Shown: positions 1-7,999 of the stretch, one piece after another
How positions within the stretch are numbered: position 1 is the stretch's first letter
Layout: each line of letters begins with the position of its first letter
Assembly (NCBI RefSeq): GCF_019334305.1
Contig: NZ_JAHWGH010000015.1
Span: 62,001-126,000, forward strand
From: Rossellomorea orangium
GTDB lineage: Bacteria; Bacillota; Bacilli; Bacillales; Bacillaceae_B
Length of the DNA: 64,000 nt
Reading direction: 5' to 3'
Translations under genes and position numbers: made by a program
Notes under the pieces: generated by a model
Told to the model about the DNA's origin: nothing
Database searches by the model: none
What the model saw: the letters and a program-made list of their open reading frames with translations, nothing else

Positions 1-1182
1 ATCGACTGCCCCTACTTTGATGACCCCGCCGTTTGGAGCGATATTCCCGAAGAGGACGGATAATCCTCCGACTGGACTGTGGGCATTCTCCCTGCGACGG
101 ATGACATCATCATTTTGAATATGGGCATCCTTCACATTTTCATAAAGGGACTTTCCTGTAACCGTGATGCGATCCTTGTGTACAGCTTCCATTTCACAAA
201 GTTCTTTAATGATGGCGCTGACCCCTCCGGCATTGTGTACATCCTGCATGGAGTAATCGGAGGCCGGGCTTATCTTGGATAGATAGGGTACACGCTCAGC
301 AACTTTATTGATCCGGTTGATGTCGTAATCGATTTCCGCTTCATTGGCAATGGCCAGTGTGTGAAGGACGGTATTGGTCGATCCCCCCATGGCCATGTCC
401 AGTGCAAATGCGTCATCAATCGTATCCTCCGTTATGATATCTCTTGGCTTGATATCTTTTTTCACCATTTCCACCAGGTGTTTTGCTGCATCCTTGATCA
501 ATTTGTGCCGTTCTTCTGAGGTGGCTACGATTGTTCCGTTCCCCGGTGGAGCCATTCCAAGCATCTCCATCAGGGAATTCATGGAGTTCGCTGTGAACAT
601 CCCTGAACAGGATCCGCATGTCGGACATGCATTGGCCTCGATATCAAGAAGCTGTTCTGCCGTCATCCTTCCTGACTGATGGGCACCGACCCCTTCAAAA
701 ACAGATACGAGTGATAATGGCTTTCCTTCACTTGAAACCCCTGCTTCCATAGGGCCTCCTGATACGAAAACGGAAGGGACATTGGTTCTGACTGATGCCA
801 TCAGCATACCCGGTGTGATCTTGTCACAATTCGGAATGTAGAATACTCCATCGAACCAGTGGGCATTGATGACGGTTTCTGCTGAGTCGGCGATCAGTTC
901 ACGACTCGGCAATGAGTACCGCATCCCGATGTGTCCCATGGCGATCCCGTCATCAACACCGATCGTGTTGAATTCGAAGGGGATTCCTCCAGCTTCCCGG
1001 ATCGCTTCTTTCACGACCTGGGCAAATCCGTTTAAATGCATATGACCCGGGATGATATCAATGTAGGAGTTACATACCCCGATAAACGGTTTTTCCAGGT
1101 CTTCAAGCTTTACTCCCGTCGCATAAAGTAAACTGCGGTGAGGAGCTCTGTCGATTCCTTTCTTGATCATGTCACTTCGCAC
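1..1182 (-). CDS. ilvD: Dihydroxy-acid dehydratase, 3'-truncated by window edge
   Basis: Catalyses dehydration of 2,3-dihydroxy-isovalerate and 2,3-dihydroxy-3-methylvalerate in valine/isoleucine synthesis. The visible 394 residues are the N-terminal part of an IlvD/Edd protein (full length about 555). Seen: CNSYID with Cys37, NCDKITPG with Cys119, and CPTCGSC ending at Cys192; these are the probable Fe-S ligands of the family. The start is a GTG at 1182 preceded by GGAGGTGAT at good spacing; the next in-frame ATG would lose the conserved N-terminus. It lies 15 bp behind ilvE and is co-transcribed with it. The reading frame is open at the left edge, so the C-terminal part lies outside the window. 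Confidence 0.96.
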   Translation of the reverse strand, partial: MRSDMIKKGIDRAPHRSLLYATGVKLEDLEKPFIGVCNSYIDIIPGHMHLNGFAQVVKEAIREAGGIPFEFNTIGVDDGIAMGHIGMRYSLPSRELIADSAETVINAHWFDGVFYIPNCDKITPGMLMASVRTNVPSVFVSGGPMEAGVSSEGKPLSLVSVFEGVGAHQSGRMTAEQLLDIEANACPTCGSCSGMFTANSMNSLMEMLGMAPPGNGTIVATSEERHKLIKDAAKHLVEMVKKDIKPRDIITEDTIDDAFALDMAMGGSTNTVLHTLAIANEAEIDYDINRINKVAERVPYLSKISPASDYSMQDVHNAGGVSAIIKELCEMEAVHKDRITVTGKSLYENVKDAHIQNDDVIRRRENAHSPVGGLSVLFGNIAPNGGVIKVGAVD

Positions 1183-1197
1183 GTCATCACCTCCAAC

Positions 1198-2097
1198 TTA
1201 GCCGACTTGAGCATTTTGTTTGTAAACTTTTCTTCCATCCTGCGTGACAGTGTTTCTGAACTCCTGTAATAATTGGTTTGTATACTTTCCAGGCTTCCCT
1301 TCTCCGATCACTCGTCCGTCCACTTTCACAACGGCAATGACCTCGGCTGCGGTTCCTGTCAAGAACACCTCATCTGCTGTGTACACATCATGACGGGTGA
1401 ACACTTCCTCTTTCATCTCGAACCCTAATTTTTCGGCAATTTCGATGATGGCATTGCGGGTGATCCCTTCAAGGGCCCCTACATATCCAGGCGGCGTCAG
1501 GATCTTTCCTTTTTTGACAATGAAGATATTGTCCGCCGATCCCTCGGCTACGTATCCTTGATCGTTCAACATCAGTGCTTCGCTTACACCGGCGAGGTTC
1601 GCTTCGATTTTAACGAGAATGTTATTTAAGTAGTTTAGAGATTTAACCTTCGGAGAAAGAACATCTGCCCGATTCCGGCGGCTCGCTACCGTCACGATAT
1701 CAATGCCCGTTTCATATAAGCTTTTAGGGAATAGAGCCAATTGTTCTGCAATGACGATGATTTGTGGCTTTCTACAAGTAAATGGATCCAATCCCAAGTT
1801 TCCAACACCTCTAGAAATGACCACACGTATGTAGGCATTTTCCAGCTGATTTTTTTTCAATGTATCAACGATGATGTCACTCATTTCTTGTTTGGACATC
1901 TCGATATGCAGCATGATGGATTTTGCTGAGTCATAAAGGCGATCAACATGTTCTTCTAAACGGAATACGTTCCCATCGTACATTCGAATCCCTTCGAACA
2001 CTCCATCTCCATATAGAAAACCATGGTCGTACACAGATACAACTGCGTCTTCCTTTTTTACGTATTGTCCGTCTAAGTAGATCCATTGTTCGTTCAT
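1198..2097 (-). CDS. ilvE: Branched-chain amino acid aminotransferase
   Basis: Class IV PLP aminotransferase of about 299 residues, which interconverts Leu/Ile/Val and their 2-oxo acids. Seen: N-terminal WIYLDGQYV, the YDHGFLYGDGVFEGIR block, the PLP-lysine context SPKVKSLNYLNN, and the C-terminal FLTGTAAEV loop typical of IlvE/D-amino acid transaminases. Two ATGs are possible. The upstream one (2106) abuts the GGAAAGGA ribosome site with no spacer, while the ATG at 2097 is spaced about 9 bases from it, so 2097 is preferred. It is first in the ilvE-ilvD operon. Class IV also holds D-amino acid transaminases, but the operon context supports IlvE. Confidence 0.93.
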   Translation of the reverse strand: MNEQWIYLDGQYVKKEDAVVSVYDHGFLYGDGVFEGIRMYDGNVFRLEEHVDRLYDSAKSIMLHIEMSKQEMSDIIVDTLKKNQLENAYIRVVISRGVGNLGLDPFTCRKPQIIVIAEQLALFPKSLYETGIDIVTVASRRNRADVLSPKVKSLNYLNNILVKIEANLAGVSEALMLNDQGYVAEGSADNIFIVKKGKILTPPGYVGALEGITRNAIIEIAEKLGFEMKEEVFTRHDVYTADEVFLTGTAAEVIAVVKVDGRVIGEGKPGKYTNQLLQEFRNTVTQDGRKVYKQNAQVG

Positions 2098-2131
2098 GTT
2101 AATCATTCCTTTCCGGCTGGTAATTTATTTG

Positions 2132-2146
2132 ATTATTCAGAAATTT
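2132..2146. promoter_or_regulatory. CodY-box-like sequence in the ilvE leader
   Basis: Minus-strand AAATTTCTGAATAAT resembles the CodY consensus AATTTTCWGAAAATT with three mismatches. It lies in the leader about 35 bp before the ilvE start. CodY represses ilv-leu in B. subtilis; the match alone is weak. Confidence 0.35.
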
Positions 2147-2252
2147 ATTTGTGCAACGGTAGTGCGTTGACTAATGGAGCCTGATAGGCGTGCGGCTCGA
2201 TTCGCTTTTCATTGCCGCTTCCCGGTGGCTCAAGATTTTTTTATTGAGGACA

Positions 2253-2281
2253 ATATTACTCCCGTTTTCCGGGTAGGTCAA
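2253..2281 (-). promoter_or_regulatory. SigA-type promoter of ilvE-ilvD
   Basis: On the minus strand, TTGACC (2276-2281), a 17-bp spacer and TAATAT (2253-2258). The start of transcription is expected near 2246, giving a leader of about 150 nt to ilvE. No T-box core sequence is present in that leader. Confidence 0.8.
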
Positions 2282-2327
2282 CAGGCTTTTTGTAAATTAT
2301 TTGACTATTTAGATTAATCTGATTATA

Positions 2328-2342
2328 AGTAAACGCTTACAT
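2328..2342 (-). promoter_or_regulatory. cre site (CcpA binding) upstream of ilvE
   Basis: Minus-strand ATGTAAGCGTTTACT matches the cre consensus WTGNAANCGNWNNCW at every position. Its centre lies about 90 bp upstream of the expected start. In B. subtilis CcpA activates ilv-leu from a cre at a comparable distance, so an activating role is inferred here. Confidence 0.75.
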
Positions 2343-2733
2343 CTTTGTCCTAATGGAGTTTGTTGCATTAAAAATTTTTTTGAGATTTTTTTATTTTCGG
2401 AGGAAAAGGAAGCTCCAGATCAAGCATGGATGCATGACATATATTTTTCGACAAAATCCTGTGGGAATGGTGGTTCGGGGAGTTTAGACACCTGTGTAAA
2501 GGCATGGGTTATTCTCATTGAAAAATCCCAGATGAGAATGCTTTTTTTCAATTCTAGAGAATGTTGTATGATTATTCATTAAAAAAGAATCAATTCCTTC
2601 ACCTACGATATGATAAAAGTTTATACTTCATCCTCCTTTCACCATCTAAATGCAAGTTCTTGATTTGGATAATATTCCGCACAGAAATATATTTCCACAC
2701 TTTAGACATCCTTCCATTTTAAACTCTGTACAA
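2343..2733. other. Non-coding stretch with an orphan plus-strand terminator
   Basis: No credible gene. The one clear structure is a hairpin at 2511-2539 (ATTCTCAT / ATGAGAAT) followed by seven T on the plus strand at 2542-2548. No plus-strand gene precedes it, so it either ends an unrecognised small RNA or is fortuitous. Near 2581 a partial copy of the arm of the hmgA terminator (AAAAAGAATCAAT) occurs. Confidence 0.45.
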
Positions 2734-2773
2734 ATAAAAAAGAATCAATCCAAAATCTTTGGATTGATTCTTT
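2734..2773 (-). terminator. Intrinsic terminator of the hppD/hmgA operon
   Basis: A perfect 16-bp stem (2739-2754 with 2758-2773), a 3-nt loop and a T-run on the minus strand, directly after the hmgA stop codon. Confidence 0.9.
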
Positions 2774-2775
2774 AC

Positions 2776-3921
2776 CTATACCCACGTAAACATATAATTT
2801 GGATCTTCGACATCCTTTGCTTTCTTTACGATCTTCAACGGCTTAAAGGTATCGATCATCACGGCGAGTTCCAAGGTTTCTTTTTTTCCGATGCTCGCTT
2901 CCGTCGTTCCTGGATGAGGACCGTGTGGAATACCGCTCGGATGAAGGGTGATCGATCCTTCCTTGATTCCCTTTCTGCTCATGAAGTTTCCTTCCACATA
3001 GTACAGAAGCTCATCACTGTTCACATTGCTGTGATTATAAGGAGCAGGGATCGATTCCGGATGGTAATCATATAATCTCGGCACGAATGAGCACACAACA
3101 AAGTTATGCCCTTCAAACGTTTGATGAACAGGCGGCGGCTGATGGACACGGCCTGTGATCGGCTCGAAATCTTCAATGTTGAATACCCACGGATACAAAT
3201 ATCCATCCCATCCGACTACGTCCAATGGATGATGATCCAAGACATGGGAATGAAGGGCACCCCTGGATTTAGTGATCACCTCGAATTCTCCCTCTTCATC
3301 CATGGTTGCAAGAGTCTCAGGCCCACGTATATCACGTTCACAAAATGGACTATGCTCCAATAGCTGTCCATACTCATTGCGATAGCGGCGTGGCGTTGTG
3401 ATCTGACTGAAGGACTCGACAATCAGCATCTTCGTTTCTTCTTCGGGAACGACACGATAGATCGTTCCAATCGGAATCACCACGTAATCCCCTTTTCCAT
3501 ACGTGATCGTTCCGAACATGGTTTCCACTTTCCCTTTCCCAAAATGGATATAAAGCATTTCATCCCCATCACCATTCCGGTAAAAGCTTGTCATCTCTTC
3601 CGTGACATAAGCCGTTCCGATCAGCAGATCCGAATTTCCGAGTAAATACTCACGACTCTTCAATGCGCATCCTTTTTTCTCGACTCTGTCTGTAAAGAAA
3701 TGTCGGTGGCGCAAAGCCCCCTCTTCTTCAAACTCCGGCATATAACTCCCTAAATACTCTGTTTTCGCCACTGCCGTCGGCAAATGATGATGATACAAAA
3801 TGGACTGTGTCCCTGAGAACCCTTTCGTTCCCATGACCTGCTCCCTGTAAAGCGTGCCATCATCCTTTTTAAACATGGTGTGACGTTTATGAGGTATGTT
3901 CCCCAGTTGACGATAGTACAT
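2776..3921 (-). CDS. hmgA: Homogentisate 1,2-dioxygenase
   Basis: Opens the aromatic ring of homogentisate to maleylacetoacetate with non-haem iron. The 381-residue protein carries the compact bacillar HmgA layout: N-terminal MYYRQLGNIPHKRH, a central VVGWDGYLYPWVFN block, QPPPVHQTFEG, then the probable metal-binding stretch with His297 and the Asp303-Glu304 pair (NHSNVNSDELLYYVEG) and the PHGPHPG motif near 332-338. Its start overlaps the end of the upstream fumarylacetoacetase by 35 bp, so translation is probably coupled; the N-terminal residues are conserved in the family, supporting this start. Last gene of the tyrosine operon. Confidence 0.93.
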   Translation of the reverse strand: MYYRQLGNIPHKRHTMFKKDDGTLYREQVMGTKGFSGTQSILYHHHLPTAVAKTEYLGSYMPEFEEEGALRHRHFFTDRVEKKGCALKSREYLLGNSDLLIGTAYVTEEMTSFYRNGDGDEMLYIHFGKGKVETMFGTITYGKGDYVVIPIGTIYRVVPEEETKMLIVESFSQITTPRRYRNEYGQLLEHSPFCERDIRGPETLATMDEEGEFEVITKSRGALHSHVLDHHPLDVVGWDGYLYPWVFNIEDFEPITGRVHQPPPVHQTFEGHNFVVCSFVPRLYDYHPESIPAPYNHSNVNSDELLYYVEGNFMSRKGIKEGSITLHPSGIPHGPHPGTTEASIGKKETLELAVMIDTFKPLKIVKKAKDVEDPNYMFTWV

Positions 3922-4852
3922 GCTCTTCCTCCTCTCTTCTCATGGCAATCGTATTCTGCAAAACTCCCAGTCCCGTAATCTCTAATTCCACCACATCCCC
4001 GGGCTTCAACCACGGGTGTGTTTCAGGCCCAAGCTCTAAGATACATCCTGTACCTACAGTACCGGATCCGATGATCTCACCTGGGTACAGGGTGACGTCT
4101 TTGGAGGCACGCTCGATCATGTCCAGAAACGTATAATGAATATCTTGATAATTCCCCTCGGATAGGAGTCTCCCGTTCACCTTCGCCGTCATGGACAGGT
4201 CCAAACGGTCACCGTTGCGATAGACTTCCAGTTCATCCTTTGTCACCAGATACGGGCCGATGGATGTAGCAAAATCCTTTCCTTTCGCTGGACCAAGCCC
4301 GACTTTCATTTCATGCTTCTGAATGTCTCTGGCACTCCAGTCATTCATGACGACATATCCATAAATATGGTCTTCCGCCTTGTCCCTGGAAATGTTCCTG
4401 CCTTTTTTCCCGATGACGCAGGCGATTTCCAGTTCATAATCGAGCCACTCACAGCCTGTAGGAATTTCGATGGAATCGAGAGGACCCTTCACAGCCAAGT
4501 GGTTCGTGAAATAGAAGACGGGGATGTCATACCACTCTGGAACCACATCCAGCCCCCTTCGTTTTCGGGCCGTTTTCACATGCTCTTCAAATGCATAGAA
4601 ATCCCTTATGCTGACAGGTCTTGGAATCGGCGACTTGAGTGCGACTTCACGTAATGAATACACTCCCTCGTTCTCCGCTGAAAATGTGCCAAGCTCCTTC
4701 ATTCGTTTCAGGCCTTCATCTCCAAGATCGATGATGGATAACAAATCTTTAGGAAGACACTTTCCACTTACAACATGGATGTCTACAACCAGTTCACCCT
4801 GGAGGAAGCCTGCCCGTACTTCTCCTTCTTTCTCAAAACTAACCAGTTTCAC
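3887..4852 (-). CDS. Fumarylacetoacetate hydrolase family protein (fumarylacetoacetase)
   Basis: FAH-fold hydrolase, 321 residues. Seen: FEEHV with His91 (catalytic base position), YELEIACVIGKKG with Glu140 and Glu142, and NDWSARDIQ with Asp171, which form the Mg/Ca-dependent active site of the family. Next to hmgA the likely substrate is fumarylacetoacetate (last step of tyrosine catabolism). No maleylacetoacetate isomerase gene is visible, so either it is elsewhere or this enzyme acts on maleylacetoacetate directly. FAH members also act on other acylpyruvates, so substrate assignment rests on context. Confidence 0.9.
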   Translation of the reverse strand: MKLVSFEKEGEVRAGFLQGELVVDIHVVSGKCLPKDLLSIIDLGDEGLKRMKELGTFSAENEGVYSLREVALKSPIPRPVSIRDFYAFEEHVKTARKRRGLDVVPEWYDIPVFYFTNHLAVKGPLDSIEIPTGCEWLDYELEIACVIGKKGRNISRDKAEDHIYGYVVMNDWSARDIQKHEMKVGLGPAKGKDFATSIGPYLVTKDELEVYRNGDRLDLSMTAKVNGRLLSEGNYQDIHYTFLDMIERASKDVTLYPGEIIGSGTVGTGCILELGPETHPWLKPGDVVELEITGLGVLQNTIAMRREEEEHVLSSTGEHTS

Positions 4853-4858
4853 GTGTCA

Positions 4859-5470
4859 TCACCTTTTTCGAATCAATTCAAATGAATCGGATAGTGGCTT
4901 CGTATACATCTGGCCGGCAAGCCTTCCGACCGGTTTGAGTTTCTCTGAATCTATCTTTCCATCGTAATAAAGCTCATCATTGATCCTCACACATTCGACC
5001 TTCCCGATGACAAGGCTCCCTGCACCAGGGTGATCGCCGAAGTGAAGGACCTCATGAAGAACGCATTCCAATTGGACCTTGCTTTCAGAGACTCCCGGAG
5101 GCTGTACCGTAATGGACTCTTTCTTCGTGAGCCCGACCTGTTCGAATTCATCAATGCCTCTATCGAACTCTATGGCACAGTTGTTCATTTCCTCTACAAA
5201 CTCTTCACTGACGATATTGATGACAAACTCCTTCGTGCTTTCGATATTTTCAAGCGTATCCTTTTTGCTGCCATCCTTTCCCCTCCTCATGGGAGAGAAG
5301 CAGACAAGCATAGGATCTGCACAGATAGCAGTGAAGAAGCTGTAAGGTGCAAGATTCGCATTCCCTTCTTTATCAAGGGACGATACAAAAGCGATCGGTC
5401 TTGGCAAAATCGATCCGATCATCAATTTATAGGCTGACTGCCACTCGAGTGTCTCTGGTTTGATATCCAT
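4859..5470 (-). CDS. Flavin reductase family protein (FMN-binding split barrel)
   Basis: Protein of 203 residues with the N-terminal GSILPRPIAFVSSLDKEGNANLAPYSFFTAICADP block of the flavin reductase-like/DIM6-NTAB family, which binds FMN and often reduces flavin for a partner monooxygenase. It is co-directional and packed between the HisC-like aminotransferase (no gap) and the fumarylacetoacetase (6 bp), so it belongs to the aromatic operon. Its partner is not obvious; a role with an unlinked hydroxylase or as an FMN-dependent enzyme of its own is possible. Confidence 0.85.
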   Translation of the reverse strand: MDIKPETLEWQSAYKLMIGSILPRPIAFVSSLDKEGNANLAPYSFFTAICADPMLVCFSPMRRGKDGSKKDTLENIESTKEFVINIVSEEFVEEMNNCAIEFDRGIDEFEQVGLTKKESITVQPPGVSESKVQLECVLHEVLHFGDHPGAGSLVIGKVECVRINDELYYDGKIDSEKLKPVGRLAGQMYTKPLSDSFELIRKR

Positions 5471-6580
5471 TCAGTTCACCCCTTCATTTCGTAAAATGGC
5501 TTCCAGCGCATGGATGAACCGTTTATTATCCTCTTCTGTTCCGATTGTGACCCGAACCGTTGTCGGATACCCGAGAAGCGTTCCGGAACGGACGACGAGT
5601 CCCTTTTTCACCAGCTCATAGGAGACTGTGTCTCCATTCAATCCTGTATCGACCATGATAAAGTTTGATTGGGACGGGAAGTAGGAAATACCCATACGGT
5701 CAAATTCAGATTCCAAATATAGACGTCCCTGTTCATTCTTATGAGTACACTCTCTAATGAACGCTTGATCTTCGAGTGCGATGATCGCAGACTTCTGGGC
5801 TACCGTATTCACATTGAAGACATCCTTCACTTTACGTAGCTGTTCGGCTACTTCTTCATTCATGACACCGAATCCGACCCTTAGTCCTGCAAGGCCATAT
5901 ATTTTTGAAAATGTCCTCAGGACGATCAAATTTTCGAATGAGGCCAGAAGAGGCAAGGTTTCTAGGTAGTCATCAGTTGTGACGTATTCCATATAAGCTT
6001 CATCCACCACCACTAATATATGTGAAGGTACGCTTTCGATAAATTGCAGGAGCTCTTTTTTTCCAACAATCGTGCCAGTCGGGTTATTCGGGTTACACAC
6101 AAAGATCAGCTTCGTATTGGAAGTGATATGGTCATGCATACTCTGTAAATCATGTGTTCCATTCACAAGAGGGACAATGACTGGTGTGCCTCCTTCCAAC
6201 AACACATTGGTCTGATATCTCGGAAACGTAACATCAGCCATAATGGCTTCATCTCCAGGGCTTACATAAGCTCTCGTCAGCAGGCGGATCACTTCGTCAG
6301 ATCCATTTCCAAATACGAGCTGTTCTTTCGGAACCCCTAAAAATGTGGAAACCTTATGACTAAGATCGACAGCTGCTCCGTCCGGATATAAAAATAGGTC
6401 GCTTCCGTTCTCTTTGAACCACTGCTTCACTTTTGGGGAGCAGCCATATATATTTTCATTCTCCGACAGCTTTCTGATCGAGCTTAAGTTATGCTCCTTC
6501 TGTAAATCCCCAAGTGTCTTTCCCAGCACATATGGAGCGATATGCGTGACCGCTTCTCTTGTTTTGAACTTTAACGTCAT
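5471..6580 (-). CDS. hisC: HisC-type aminotransferase, probably aromatic amino acid specific here
   Basis: Class I/II PLP aminotransferase of 369 residues. Seen: NPNNPTGT (163-170), DEAYMEY (193-199) and the PLP lysine Lys226 in TFSKIYGLAGLRVG. By sequence it is a histidinol-phosphate aminotransferase homologue. HisC enzymes of Bacillus also transaminate tyrosine and phenylalanine, and its place between hppD and hmgA argues that it makes 4-hydroxyphenylpyruvate from tyrosine. No other his gene is in the window. It follows hppD after 184 bp containing unusual palindromes and abuts the flavin reductase gene. Confidence 0.88.
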   Translation of the reverse strand: MTLKFKTREAVTHIAPYVLGKTLGDLQKEHNLSSIRKLSENENIYGCSPKVKQWFKENGSDLFLYPDGAAVDLSHKVSTFLGVPKEQLVFGNGSDEVIRLLTRAYVSPGDEAIMADVTFPRYQTNVLLEGGTPVIVPLVNGTHDLQSMHDHITSNTKLIFVCNPNNPTGTIVGKKELLQFIESVPSHILVVVDEAYMEYVTTDDYLETLPLLASFENLIVLRTFSKIYGLAGLRVGFGVMNEEVAEQLRKVKDVFNVNTVAQKSAIIALEDQAFIRECTHKNEQGRLYLESEFDRMGISYFPSQSNFIMVDTGLNGDTVSYELVKKGLVVRSGTLLGYPTTVRVTIGTEEDNKRFIHALEAILRNEGVN

Positions 6581-6607
6581 ACATGGATCCCCGCTTTCCT
6601 CATGGAT

Positions 6608-6711
6608 GAAGGGGGTCGACTCACGTGTTAGCTCATCTTCACGTTTTATGATCGTATATGTAATCTGTACGATCGTAAGCGTAGAAGCGGCTCTCCATGA
6701 GTTAACCCCCT
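6608..6711. promoter_or_regulatory. Structured hppD-hisC spacer with nested inverted repeats
   Basis: Outer arms GGGGTCGACTCA and TGAGTTAACCCC pair with two mismatches over about 100 bp. Inside are the perfect palindrome TACGATCGTA and a related TACGATCATA. It may be an mRNA processing or regulatory structure, or an operator; nothing in it identifies the factor. Confidence 0.4.
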
Positions 6712-6764
6712 GACCGGTCCTTTGACCCCCGTTATCTATTCTCTATCTATCTATTTTTTATTGT

Positions 6765-7880
6765 TTATAGATTTCCTCTGCGTTCCTGCTCGCGCTCGAT
6801 GGATTCGAAAAGTGCTTTGAAGTTTCCTTCCCCGAATCCTCTTGCCCCTTTACGTTGAATCACTTCGATGAATAATGTAGGACGATCCACGATAGGCTTC
6901 GTGAAAATTTGAAGGAGGTATCCTTCGTCATCGCGGTCTACTAAAATATTCAATTCTTTGATTTTCGAAATCTCTTCATCGATTTCCCCGACACGCTCTG
7001 AAAGCATTTCGTAATAGGAATCAGGAGTGTTGAGGAACTCCACGCCATTTTCTTTCAAGATACCGACTGTTTTCACGATATCTTCCGTTAAGATCGCGAT
7101 GTGCTGAACTCCCGGTCCACCGTAGAACTCAAGATATTCCTGAATTTGCGATTTGCGTTTTCCTTCAGCCGGCTCATTGATCGGGAATTTGATGCGGCCG
7201 CCATTATGCATAACCTTGGACATAAGCGCTGAGTATTCGGTTGTAATGTCTTCGTTTGTGAAATGACGCATTTCCTTGAAGCCCATCACTTTCTCGTAAT
7301 ACTCTACCCACTCTTCCATGCTTTCAACGTTTCCAACGACGTGATCGACAGCGATGATACCGGCATCTTCATGTTTAAGAGCTGAATCATATTTTTCAAA
7401 TCCAGGCATGAAGATCCCTTTATAGTCTTTACGTTCCACCAGGGTATGAATCGTATCCCCATATGTACCAATGATGGCTTTTTTCACTTTTCCGTTATCA
7501 TCTTCAAGGGTGGAAGGGGGCATGATTTCAATCGCACCGCGGGATACCGCACCCGTGTAAGCCTTTTCAACATCATCCACTACAAGGGCGATGTCTTTGA
7601 TTCCGTCTCCGTGATGCTTCACGAATTGGGACACTCGGCTTCCTTCGTGCAGGCTGCCTGTAATCACCAAACGGACTTTGTTTTGTTGCAGTACATAGGA
7701 TACTGTGTCACGATTCCCCGTTTCCAGTCCTGAGTAGGCAACCGTCTTAAAGCCGAATGCTGTACAGAAGAAATGAGCGGCCTGTTTCGCATTACCTGTA
7801 TAATACTCTAAATAGTCCACATCTCTTACCGGGAATACATCTTCTACTTTCACCTGTTTTTTTGCTACATTTTCTTGCAT
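6765..7880 (-). CDS. hppD: 4-Hydroxyphenylpyruvate dioxygenase
   Basis: Converts 4-hydroxyphenylpyruvate to homogentisate with a 2-His-1-Glu iron centre. The 371-residue protein has two VOC domains. The iron ligands are visible: His180 in AVDHVVGNV, His260 in VQHIAILTEDI, and Glu339 in LFIEVIQRKG; the C-terminal GFGEGNFKALFESIE is diagnostic. It has its own promoter and starts the hppD-hisC-flavin reductase-fah-hmgA operon, ending at the terminator at 2734. Confidence 0.96.
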   Translation of the reverse strand: MQENVAKKQVKVEDVFPVRDVDYLEYYTGNAKQAAHFFCTAFGFKTVAYSGLETGNRDTVSYVLQQNKVRLVITGSLHEGSRVSQFVKHHGDGIKDIALVVDDVEKAYTGAVSRGAIEIMPPSTLEDDNGKVKKAIIGTYGDTIHTLVERKDYKGIFMPGFEKYDSALKHEDAGIIAVDHVVGNVESMEEWVEYYEKVMGFKEMRHFTNEDITTEYSALMSKVMHNGGRIKFPINEPAEGKRKSQIQEYLEFYGGPGVQHIAILTEDIVKTVGILKENGVEFLNTPDSYYEMLSERVGEIDEEISKIKELNILVDRDDEGYLLQIFTKPIVDRPTLFIEVIQRKGARGFGEGNFKALFESIEREQERRGNL

Positions 7881-7919
7881 CCTAATCCCTCCACTAAACG
7901 TTAGTATATTCTGAATATT

Positions 7920-7948
7920 ATATTAAATAGTTTCACAGAACTTCTCAA
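7920..7948 (-). promoter_or_regulatory. SigA-type promoter of hppD
   Basis: Minus strand TTGAGA (7943-7948), 17-bp spacer, TAATAT (7920-7925), about 40 bp before the hppD start. No intrinsic terminator is seen between the dihydrolipoyl dehydrogenase gene and this promoter. Confidence 0.65.
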
Positions 7949-7999
7949 GAGCGGCTAGTAAAGCTTAAACGCTTCTCTGTGATGAAGTCCGTCCCTCAA

